A stretch of DNA of 64,000 bases from Sarcocystis neurona (taxonomy: Eukaryota > Apicomplexa > Conoidasida > Eucoccidiorida > Sarcocystidae): contig KL647304.1 in assembly GCA_000727475.1 (NCBI GenBank), positions 2,373,694 to 2,437,693 on the forward strand, written 5' to 3'. The translations under genes and the position numbers were made by a program. Positions 1 to 12,200 of the stretch are shown here, in pieces. The stretch's first letter is position 1. Each line of letters opens with the position of its first letter. The notes below the pieces were generated by a model. The model ran no database searches. It saw nothing but the letters and a program-made list of their open reading frames with translations, and was not told where the DNA came from.

Positions 1-231
1 CCCCTACTCTCCTTCCCCTCGTCTCCCTTCTCCCTCGTCTCCTTCCCCTCTCCCCCGTCCCTCTCTCCCTGTCTCCCTGCCCTCCCTGCCCTCTCTGCGT
101 GTCCGTCTCCTGCCTCGTCCCCCCCCCATCCGTCTCTCCCTGGTGGTGTCTCCCCGCTGCCCGCGCCTGCTTTGTCCCTGTCTCCTTCTCTGACGCACTT
201 CTTTGCTGAACGTGCGTGAAATTTCACTTAC
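1..231 (-). other. start of UBE3C-like intron 6, purine-rich in sense
   Basis: It begins at donor GTAAGT. The plus strand of 1-205 is almost pure C/T (repeats of CTCCCTCGTCTC type), so the transcript strand is G/A-rich. No exon is visible. Confidence 0.6.
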
Positions 232-3200
232 GAGCACGCGGTCTTCGAACGGCATGGTGTGGGGCAGCTCCGTCAGGACGGCTGCGAGTATTTTCTCTGC
301 GTGTCTGATGCCAGTGTTCGCGACGCGCTGCAGGCCACCGATCGGATAGTCTCCCTCTTGACTTTCTCGGGGGAAAACGAGCGGGTCCCCGTAACGAACA
401 AACGCCAGTCTTCCTCCTCCTCGTCCGAGGGGCGGCAGCACGCTGGGATGACGGTGGCGGTGGAAGTGAAAGGTGTGGGGTTGTTGTAGACCCGCAGCAC
501 CCGCCCCAACGAAGCCCGTGGGGGGCAGGTCCAGCTGCGCGAGACGCTCCTGCTGCTGCAGCGTCGCCCGGGCCTTCAGCAGGACGGTCGCCTCCGGCAG
601 AATCCACGCCTCTGCTGGCAGGAACCTCAGGCGTACGTTGCGGTCATGCAGCTGCCGTACAAGACTGCCGAGGACGTGGCGCAGCGTCAGCTGCTGCAGC
701 TGCAGCTGCCGTCTCCGCTCCGCTGCCAACCGCATGCGCTGCTGCTGCGCCATCACCGCAGCAACCGACGGCACCGCCGCGTCCGTAGTCGCGGCAGCAG
801 TCGACGAAGCGGCGGAGGAAGAAGTGGACGCAGAAGAGGAGGAGGAGGACGCGGCAACGACCCCCTCGTGAGGCTCGGAGACTGGACTGTTCGGCACCGC
901 GGGAGACGCCGCACCGGGAGACGGCAGCGGCGGCAGCGGGAAGAGTGTGAAGGGCCCAGGGAAGCGGTCTCCTCCGGCAGCAGAAGAGAAGAAGCACGCG
1001 CGCAGCAACTTCCACGCGACTTTGTTGAACGTTAGTGAAAGCCAGCGAATATCTCCCAGAGTGAGCAGCGGCCCTGCAGGGCGTCCCGCCGCACACACCG
1101 CCGGCAGCCATGCCTCTGCCGCGGCGACGGACGTGATGAAGTGCCGCTCTGCTCGGTAGATATTAAACGAGACGGCGAGGGCCCGCTCCGCAGCAAAGCA
1201 GAGCGTCCCTGCTCGATCGAGCGAGGCAGCTCGCGTCTCTTTCGCCACGCCCTGCAATGTCCGCGGGAGACACGTCAGCAGCTCGCGCCGAACATTCCCG
1301 CTAACCGTTGCTGCAGTCGTCTCTCGCGCTCCTCTCTGCGCGGTCGCCGCTGCTGCTGCCGTTGCTGGGGCTGGTGCTGTTGCTGCTGCTGCTCTTGACC
1401 CACCGCCTCCTCTTCGTCCTCCGCCGCCGCCACTGCGTGCGGTCGTTGCTGCTGCTGCTGCGGTGGCTGCTGCGCCTTCTCCCGCTGGTACAGGGACAGA
1501 ATCCCCTTCCGCTCCTCTTCTTCTTCGCGCTCCCCTTCCTCCCCTTGGGGAGGACGCCGTCTGCTGCCCCGTAGTGTCTCCGCCTCGGCCTCTTCTTCCT
1601 CTGCTTCTGCCGCCTCTGCCTCTGCTGTTGCTGCTGCTGTTCCCACTCGCGCTCTCCTCCGCCGGTGACGCGCCGGTCCACTCCCTCCCCGCGCCGTCTA
1701 CCTGTCGCGCTGCTGCTGCTGCGCCTGCTGCTGCGACGACCCCCCGCAGACGCGCAGCAGCAGCAGCAGCAGCCGTTGCCCCAGACCTGCAACGCCGTGG
1801 AGACGACACGCTGCGAGGAGACTCCGCAGGTTCCACGGGAGACAGCGGTGCAGCTGCCGCCGCGGCGCGGGCTGGCGAAAACGGCGGTAACGTCCGCGCG
1901 GATGGAGGAGACGGAGACACCACGGACGGCGCTGCAGGAGAAGCCCCGTCGCCGTTCCTTCCGCCCCCACGCAGCACCTCAGCCGCTGCCGCTGCTGCTG
2001 TACGACCAGCTGCTGTTGAATACGGAGGAGGAGAAGGAGAAAACGGCAGCGCATGAAGGCGGGTGAGGTTTATACCTGCGGAGAGGAGACGCGAGTCTTC
2101 TTCCTGCGCCAGCAAGTCGGAGTCGTACAGCAGCTGAAAAAGAAAGGCGACGCACGCACGCAGCAGGGAAGGAAACGCCGTAGCAGAACAACAGCAGCAG
2201 CCGAGACCCACACAGCGGAGCAGCAGCAGCAAAGCACGAGGAGTCAACGCTGCTGCTCCTCGCCTTCTCCGCCGTGTCGATTCCACACAAAACGCAAGAA
2301 AAAGGGCAAAAGACTCACACATACGCGGATGCGCACGCATGCCATCTGTAGGTACATATACACATACACAGATATAAAGAAAGACAAGTCCAGAGAACAG
2401 CAGAAATATCCTAACAGATATACAGACACACATGCGTGTAGTCCTCAGCTACACATACATACAGAGGGAGGGAAACACATATATATATATATATATATAT
2501 GTGTATATACACAGACACATATGCATATCCTGCTGGGCTACACACATACACAAATAGGTATATAGATACATACACGCATATATATATATATATTTCATAC
2601 AGGCAGACAAGAAGTGAAAATGGGTGCCGCCGCTTCGTTTCCTACATGGCGACGAGTAACACACGCATGCTATACTTCACATATACCTACTACGTATCCA
2701 TACATATGTGCATATATACGTATGTAGTGAATATACATATACATATATATACTGAAGGAAAATATACATATATATATACATACTGAAGGTATATATGCAT
2801 ATATGTGTATGTACTATATATATATACTGAAGGGACTGCCGTGATAACGGTTGTGCAGAGGAGAAGAAAATTTGGTGAGATGGCAAAAGAAGTTACCTCC
2901 AGCTGATTTTGAAGCAGCGTGCAAGCAGCCCGCAAGATCTGTCCTAGTGGCGCTTCGAAGTACGGCGGATCTCCCAGTCGCCGGAGAAACAAATCCGCAT
3001 CTCCACCACACACCACATCGAACTGCAGCAGCAGCAGCAACAGCACCAGCGACAGCAGGAATTGCGGGAACACCAGCAGCAGCAACAGCAGCAGCAGCAC
3101 GAACTGCCGAAACAGCCGCAGGGCCAGCAGGAATTGCGCGAACAGCGGCAGCAGCAACAACAGCAGCAGCAACAGCAGCGACAGCAGCAGCAACAGCAGC

Positions 3201-6200
3201 GACGGCAGCAGCAACAGCAGCGACAGCAGTAGCAACAGCAGAAACTGCGAGAACAGCAGCAGCCACTGTCGCAGCAGCTCCAGCAGTAGGAGTTGGCGCA
3301 AGGTGGTAACTGGCGCAGCAGCTACAGCGGCACAAGCAGCAGCAGCAGCAACACCAGCAACAGCAGCAGTGACTGTCGCAACATCAGCAGCAGCCGCACA
3401 CGCGTCGGCAGTAGCAACAGCAGCAATCGCGGCAACAACTGCAGCGGCAGCAGCAGCAGCCACCGCAGCAGCAGCAACAGCAGCAGCCACCGCAGCAGCA
3501 GTAACAGCAGCAGCCACCGCAGCAGCAGTAACAGCAGCACGTGTCTTCTTTCACGACCGAAAGGAGCACCTATGAGAGGAGCAGCAGCAGCAGTAGTCCG
3601 CGCAAGCGTGAAGGCAGCAGATAGGAGAGATACACCCAGCGGCAGCAGCAACAGCAAAGCGGCAATTTTTTTAAACTGAGCACCCACAGGGCAACACGGC
3701 AGGACAAAAAGTGAGGAGCAATTGAAAGGACGCAAGAAATGTTAGCACCAGCAGGGCAGAGATCAGCAGCAGCATACGAAATTCTCGAGAACGTACCTCG
3801 TGACGGATGATAGGGAGAAGATATCCGCTAAGAGACGAGTCCATCGCCAGCGCATTTAGTACCATCTTCTCCAGCCCTGTTCTCGTGTGTGCATGCGGCA
3901 GCAATTCATTCACAAACATACACATATATATGTACTTATATGCGTACACATACATAGAGAGATAGAGACATACACATACATACACATATGCATACACATA
4001 GGTATATACAGATATACAACTAGATACATATATGCCTGTATATCTCTATGTTTCTATATATACATATGTGTATCCATATGAGTGTATAGAGGTACAGATA
4101 TATAGACAGATTTACATGCATACACAGAGGTACATACAAACATACACACAGGTAAATATCTGCCTGTATATATCTATATATATATGTACGTATGGACATA
4201 TACACGCGGACAAATATATACGCGTGCACACAGGTGCACACCAATATATATAAATAAATACACATACAATTACACACTGTGCGTTCGCACAGATAGAGAG
4301 ACATACCAGTACATATACGCATATATATATATATATGCATGCATATATATATATATATATATATGGGTATCAGATAGGTACACATACATGTGTGTATGTA
4401 TATTCTGTTCATACATACACACACATACGTATACGTAAGCAAATATCCATACACATACACAAAGATATATATATATATATATGCGACCACGTATACACAT
4501 GTATGTATAGATAGATAGATAAACAAATATACATCCTCGTGTGTGCATATAACCTCTATTCATACATACATACATATACAGGACAGACGGAATACATATA
4601 CACCCATTTGTATATATGTGTGTGAGATGATATATGGAGAGAAAGACGGGAGCGCGGAGGTTTACCCATGCCAGTAGAAACGTGTGTGGGAAGGAGGGCC
4701 GTGCTGCTGACACCGTAGAATTCTGCCTGCAGTTCTGCCAGGATGAGTTCTTCTTCGAGACTGCTGTCCGACGCGCAGGAGAAGGCGTCGTCGTCAAGTT
4801 CGATACGTGCAATGCTGTTCGTCCCCTCCCCGTCTCCGTCTCCGTCTCCTCCTGCTGCTCCCGAGAACAGCAGCTGCCTCCCTGGCCCGGCACCAGCAGC
4901 GGCGTCGGGATGGAAGGGGAAGAAATCCGGCGGCATACTCCCTCCATTTGCTGATGTGCTGCTCTCTGTTATCATGAGAGAACCCGGCGGAAACAGCAGC
5001 TGCAGCAGTCCCGGCAGTCCTGTTGCAGTCCACCAGCAGCAGCACCACCACCACACACATCTGTCGCCCCCATACATCCCTCATTTCTCTCCTGTTCACA
5101 TGTATCACCCGTCCCATATATATATTTTTAGGTCATGTCCTATATATGTTTTGTGTAGGTCAAGAGTATCGCAGCAGACGTATCGAAAAGTTATGTAGTT
5201 ATGTGGGTCGAGGAGACCGTTACACATATATATGCAAAGACAGACGCGTGCATGCAGAAAATCGACACAGAGGCACGGAGACATACCAAGGGAGAAATCA
5301 ACCCCAGCACCACCACGTATCTACGATCACACACTATCCAACGCATACCTCACTACTTATACATGTATGGGTAAGAAAGATGTCCTGCCCCCTGCAGACC
5401 GCATACACATACATATATATATAAAGGGAGGACGTCCTGCCTAATGCATGCCTCATTACCTATACATATAAATATATATATATAAATGTAGGACGCCCTG
5501 CGCGACTGACGACCCCCTGTGCTACAAACGCATGTGTTGGAGAAGTGATCGCAGCAGCAGGAGCAGGAACGGCGGCAGCAAGAGCAGCACCAGCGGAATT
5601 ACCAACAATGCCAGCAGCAACCCGAATACCATCCGCAACAGCAACAACAGCAACAGTCACAGCACCAGGAGTAACACGGGCAGCAGCAGAGCAGCAACAG
5701 CAGCATACCAGAAACAGCAGCATACCAGAAACAGCAGCGGAGCAGCAACAGCAGCAAAGCAGCATACCAGAAACAGCAGCGGAGCAGCAACAGCAGCAGT
5801 GAGAAAGCAGCAACATGAAGTAAGTTTGTTCATCTGGCTAGATGCTTACGGACTGTCGCCGCTTCGTCAGCACAGCAGAAGAGCGATCTCAAAATAGAAG
5901 CGGAAGTGAGAAGTCGCAACTGCTCTCGGAGCGGCTGCTCCATTTCTCCGTCTACTGTTATCAGCGCCGGCCCCAGGAGTTGTCTGGTAGCGTCCCATGC
6001 CAGTACCTCTTCTTCGACCATCATCTTCTCCCCTTCCTTTCTTCGACTGTCAAGACTGCTGCTGTTGTTGCTATTACTACTGGGGTTGCTGCCCTCGTTG
6101 CTGTTACTACTGCTGCTGTTACTCACGTCACCGCTGCTACTGGTGTCGGCGCTGCTGCTGCTTCCGGTGCTGCAGCTGCTTGCAGTGCTGCTGCTGCTTG

Positions 6201-9200
6201 CAGTGCTGCTGTTACTGCTCCCACTTGGGGTGCCGCTGCTGCTGATCTCGCTTGCGGTGCTACTACTGCTGCTGCGGCCTGCCTCAACGCTCGTCAGAGG
6301 AACGCTGCTCGTTTCCATGCTAACGCCGCCGGTACTAGGGCTGCTGCTACAGCTGCTCCTGCCGCTAACACTACTGCTGCTGCTGGATTCTGGTGCGTTG
6401 CTGCTGCTAACACTACTGCTACTGGCATTGCGAGCGTCGCTGCCAGTACCACTACTGCTGGTGCTGTTGCTATCACTCGTGTTCATGCCGCTACCACGAC
6501 TACTACTGCAGCTGCTATCACTGCTGCTGTTGGTGGTACCACTGCTGCTGCTGCCTCCACCACTACTGCTGCTGCTGCTATCACCACTGCTGCTGCTGCT
6601 ATTACTGCTGCCGTCGACGCCGCCGCTATTGCTGTTGCTGCTCTGAGTATCCGCGCTGCTGCTGTCAGCACCGCCCGTGCTGCTGCCGCTGCTGCCGCTG
6701 TCACTGCTGCTGGCGGTGGTGGCACTGGTGGCTCCGCCGGCCGTGCTGCCGGTCTGGGCGCTGCTGCTCGAAGAAGACGGCTGCGCTGCCGCGGAGGTGG
6801 CGGTGGGGGAAGAGGAAGGAGCCGGTGTCTCGTCTACGCACGCCTTCAGCTGTCCTTCCTCCTCCGACAGGAAACTTTGCCGCAGCAGCTCGGCGTGGGC
6901 AAATTTCTTTCCTGTCCAACAGAGCAGCAGCAGCAGGGCATTTGAACAGGACGCAACACTCGCTGCCGAAGGCGCTGTGCCTGCTTCTTGGCCCATCAAG
7001 CCGTAATGTTTTCTCTTCTCTCTTTCTACAAGAAGCAGCTGCATGAACGCCAGCGCATTCCCGGCGGCCGACAATGCGAGCGGAATCCCGTACGTCTGCA
7101 CCAAGCTACACGAAGATGACCCGGCGGCAGGAGCTGCAGCAGAGGAAGCGGGTGAGGAAGAGGAAGAGGGAGAGGGAGGAGAAGTCTCTGCTGCGGCGCC
7201 GGCAGAAGCAGAGACGGACGTGGACGCCGTCGCAGAGGACAGTGACGCATCACCAGAAGCAGCGGCGGGGACAGCCACTTCCGTTGCGGCAGGGGGAGGT
7301 GGAGAAGACGACGCAGCCGGAGCACGGGGAGGCGAAGAAAGATCGGCAACAGCGCCTGAAGACGCACCAGTGGGATCCACCTGCTGCTGCAGCGGGCCGA
7401 TGCTCTGCTCGTCCCCCATGCTGCTACTGCTCGCGTTGCTGTCCTGACGCCCGCTGCTGCGCTGAACGCCGCTGCTGTTGTCAGCGCTGCTGCCGGCGCC
7501 ACAAGGACCCCCGGGGGCCACCGCAGTCGTCGGACATAGATTGCTGCTACTGCTGCTATTGCCGCCGCTGCTGCTGCTATTGCTGCTGCTGTTGCTGCTA
7601 TTGCTGCTGTTTGTGTGGTTGCTGCTGCGGCGTCGCCTGCGCTTCGCCAGCGCCTCAGCGCTAAGAACAGTTGAGATATTCCTCGCGATGTTGTGAAGAG
7701 TCGTACTGCTGTCGCCGTGGGGCAGCACCGGCTCTACATCCTGCAGCAAAGAGTCCTGCAGCTGCTGCTGCGCGACACGCATGCGTTCGGCCCAGTACGG
7801 GATTTCCGCACTTCCACATCCACCGTTGCCGACCAGTCTCCACAAGCCTTGGCCGCTCCCGACGGTCGCACCGAGACGCCGTCGCCGTCTCCCTACAAAG
7901 GCGCGAACCGCATAGGGCGGCAGCAGGAACGCCTGCTTCCGCTGTAGCGCCTCGTGCAAGGAGTTACTCGTCAGCACGGCGCCCAGGAGCTTGCTAAAAA
8001 CCCAGTGATAGCTTTCAGTTCTCTCCCCTTGCTGGTCCGCCAGCTGCAGCAGTTCCAGCTGCTCTTTCTCCTCTCTTAACAGAGTGCTAGGACTCTTGCT
8101 TCTCTTCTGCTTGCTGCTGCTGCTGCCCTCTTCCTCTGGTGTGCTGTCTCCGCTGCAGCTGTCCCTCTCGCTCTTCCCACTGCTCTTCGTGAGCACCGGG
8201 TACTGCAGTGGATACCCAAATGCATGCAGCAACAGCTGCGCCTGGGCTGGGACGTCTGACACACACCACCCCCCCCCCCCAAACACACACACATACACAT
8301 AGTTTATATACATACACATATATTCACAACTATCTATATGTACAGATATACATGTATATACATACAAATAATATGTACACGTAGGAAGTCCAGATCCAGA
8401 TATATCTCTGCGTCTCCGTATCCACGTGATGACGGCACATGACACACCGACCGACGAATGAAGAAGGGTTGTCTACATATACATATGTGTAACGCATAAA
8501 GTATAGAAAGGAAGACGTAAATGTCCGTGGTATTGATGAACAGCGCTGGCGTGGTTTCTACAGGTAGCGCCGCTCCACATATAACCGCCCCCAGACAAAG
8601 CGAGAGGAAACTGCTTCTCTCGACGTACACGTATACGGAGAGAGACACGGAGACACGGAGACGGCAGCGGGAGACGGCGACGCGCAGGCGTCTGTGCGTA
8701 GAAGCGGAGACGGACAAGAGACGGAGACACAGAGACGAGACGGGAACGGCAGTCGGTCGCCGGTGAGACAAAAAGGAGAAGACGACGACGTCTCCTGTTC
8801 TTCGCCCGTGCGTCTCCTATGCCCTGCCACTTTTCTGGCCAGAGCAGATGGCTGCGCAGCAGCTCGCGTCTGCGCGGGGGGAGAACGGGGCGCCACCCCC
8901 GGAGCCGCGTGCAGATGGTGTTCGCATGCAGCAGCGATTATGACGACACCGGCAAAAAGCTGCCCATGCCGCCGCAGCTCCGTTTTTCGGCGAAATGATT
9001 TGACTTTTACGCCCCTTCCTCTCTCCGTCACTAGTCACCGCAAGATGCTCCACGCCCAGCCCCCACGTTGACAGGAGCTCAGCAACTCAAAAGAATCTAC
9101 GCAAAATACATTCGCGCGTAGACTTCATCGGCGGCTTCCCTCGTCCACACACAAAACACGCATAGAACCTGGATTTGGACGTCACAAGCAGCAAAAGACG

Positions 9201-12200
9201 CTTTCACGCAACTACATGCATACACACTTTCCCGCGCATCCATTCCCTGGTCCGCACGCAAAATATATACCTACATATATATATATAAAATACACACGTC
9301 TTAGAAGAAAACGCGGAGCACGCAGAAAAAGACGTGGCGAAGAAACGAAATATCCCCACACAAACATCCCGCTGCCGGTCAGTCAAAAGACGGCTACACA
9401 ACTACGTACATATATACATGCGTGCTTCTAGTCATACACGGATGGTCCTTTCACACGCATGTCGGCCTTCATATATATGTATATGTACATATATAGACAT
9501 ACATATATATATATATATAGATAGATAGACATACATATATAGACATAGGTGTATCATATATATATATATGTATACATGTAGATACGCGTGCTGATATATT
9601 TAGCTAGGGGACACTTTCCTGCCACCCACTTGTTGGCACATATGCATATATATATATACATATGTGTGTATGGATAGTGTGGGGGACTAACCGTCGTTTT
9701 CTACCGCGAGGTCGGCGCAGGTAGCAAGTACCAGCAGTAAATCATCTTCAGTATGGGCACGCGAACACGTTTGTGTGGCGATGCCATCTTCAACCGGCTC
9801 GTTCTCCTCTTCTTCTTCCTCTTCTTCTTCTTCGGCAGCAGCAGCCGCAGCAGTTGATTCTTGTAGCTCTGCGTCTGCCCCTTCCTCTGTATTTGCAGCG
9901 GCAGCGGCAGCAGCAGTCAAGCCACCGCGCTCCTGCTGCTGCGGTCCGCCTGGGGCAACAGCCGTCGCCGCAGCAGCACTCCCAGCCTCAGCAGCAGGCG
10001 CAGCAGCATGTTCAGCAGCAGCGGCAGCAGCGCGACCACGATTTTCAGCCGCCGCCGACTCCTGCTGCTGCTGCGGACGCGTAGGGTCGCCGCGTCCCTC
10101 CTCGTGGACGGCGGCTGCTGCTGCTGTTGCAGACGCAGCTGCCCCGTGTTCCTGCGGTCCCGCACCAGCAGCAGCAGCAGCGCCGCAGGTGGGGGGACCC
10201 GCAGGGGACTGGCGTTGCGGCAGAAGAGGCGGAGGGGCCGGTTTGCAGCGACCGTGGACTTTGTTGCTGAGACGTCGCCAGCAGCTATACGTCGCCCAAA
10301 CATTGCCGACGAGCAGGTTCAGCGGTCCCCCCGCCGGGAGTATCAGTTTGCTCAGAACTTCCTGCAGCAGCAGGGCCCGTGGCGGCAGCTCCTCCGTTTG
10401 GTGCCACTCGAGCAACTCGCGACCGTCTTGGCGCTGCAAGCCGGGTCTGCAGAATATCGTCAGCGGCGACAGCAACAGATTCCTCAGCATTTGCATCGTA
10501 AATATACGCAGCTGTTGCGCCATTTTGGCCGCTCCCGGATGTCGCAGCACCGGTAACACCAGCAGCGGTGGGAAGTTCACGCCTCCTGTCGGCTGCTGCT
10601 GCTGTCGCTCCTTCTTTGTCTGGGGCCGCGTCCCGCCGCTGCTGCTGTTGCTGCTGCGGCTGCCCCGCGGGCTCTTGCGCGAGAGGAAGGAGCACAGAAC
10701 ACTGCTGCGCCACCCAAGCGCCGGACGGAGATGCAACCACGAGTACGGGCCGCTGCGCCCGCTGCAGCAGCAGCAGCGGGTCCAGACGTTCCTGCTGCTG
10801 CTGCAGTATTTCTCAAGCTTGGCATTTATGCTGCCCGCTGTTATTTCTTCTGCAGCACCTGCGTTCCCGCCCGGTCCCGTCACCTCACTGCTCCTTGTTG
10901 TCGTCCTGCTGCTGCTCCTGCTAAGCGTCTGCTGGTAACTGCTGCTGGTGCTTCCCCGCCGCCCCCTGCCACCTGCTGTCGTCTCCCTGCTGTTGCTCCT
11001 GCTTCGATTCGCACCTGCGCCTCCAACACCAGCCCTGCTGCTTCTCTCTGCAGAAACGTCCTCTCCTCCTGTTCCCTGTCCTGCGCGCGATGTCCCCGTC
11101 GTCGCTGCTGCTGCTGCAGCTGCTGCTGTGGCGCCCCCTGCGCCTGCCTGCACCGCCGCTGCTCCTTCTCTTTGCAGCAGCAGCTGCTGTAGCACGTCTT
11201 CGCGCTCCTGCTGTTGTCTGTTTTGCTGCTGCTGGCGACGCGCGCGGCTACGATCCCTTCGCAGGCGTCTCCGTCTCCTGCGCAGCCTCTTCTTTTCTCT
11301 TCTTCTTCTCTTCTCCTCGCGCTCCTTGAAGCGCAGCAGCAACGACAACGCCGAAGTCACGTCTTTCTGCTGCAGCAAAAAATTCACCGAGGCAACGATC
11401 TCAGCCTCCTGCGCTCTCAGTTCATCCAAACGCTTCGCAGCTTCCTCCTGCTCTCTGTACAACTGCGACAGCGGCACATGCTCCACCTGCTGCATGCCTG
11501 CTCCACGCCCCTCCTCTATCTCTTCGTCCTCTTCCTCCTCCTCCTCTCCGTCACTACCGTCGTCTTCATCTTCCTCGTCCTCTTCCTCCGGCTCTCTGGA
11601 ATTTGCTCCGTGAGGGGGCGTTGAAATTCTGACGCCACTACTACTATTATTGCTACTACTTCCGCTGCTCCCATCACTGCTGCTGCTGTTGCGGTCCATC
11701 AGCAGCCGGCGGATTTCTGCCCATAGGCTGCTGCTCACCGTAAGACTCGTGCTGTTGCTGCTACTGGTGAGCCTTTGCAGCAAAGTTAAGACGTTGGTAT
11801 CGCTGCTGTTTTGACTTTGGCTTCCCACCACCGCTGAGCTGCTGCTGTTGCTGCTCTGGGTCCTCACGACAACTGCACTGCTGCTGCTGTCTGGACCGCT
11901 GCCCAAGGCCGCATCACTCAATATTCTGCTGCTGTTGCTGAGCTCGTCTCGCGGTCCTAGTGTTCTCGTGACGCTGCTTGCCCTGCTGCCTGTTGTTCTT
12001 TGATTGCCGCCGCTCGCGCTTCTGCTTGAGCTGCCTCTTCTGCTGCTGCTGCTATTCTCTCCCCTGTTTCTCTCTCCGCTGCTGTTGCTGCGGCTCCGTC
12101 GACGATCCAGAATAATTCTGCTGCTATTGCTGTTACTTGTCACGCGATTTCTGCTGCTGCTGCGGCTCGTCACGCACCTTTCATGAAACCTCGTCAGAAC

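Noticed and set aside
4020..4526. Tyr/Ile/Cys-rich frames in the 3.9-4.6 kb region
   Set aside because: Translations of TA/TACA microsatellite inside ligase intron 3.
5906..6945. Plus-strand Leu- and Ala-rich frames of 246 and 367 codons
   Set aside because: Antisense to the Ser/Asn-rich part of ligase exon 2; no domains.
8558..9053. Minus-strand frames between ligase exons 1 and 2
   Set aside because: Exons 1 and 2 join directly in phase, and the region is dominated by GGAGAC-type repeats.
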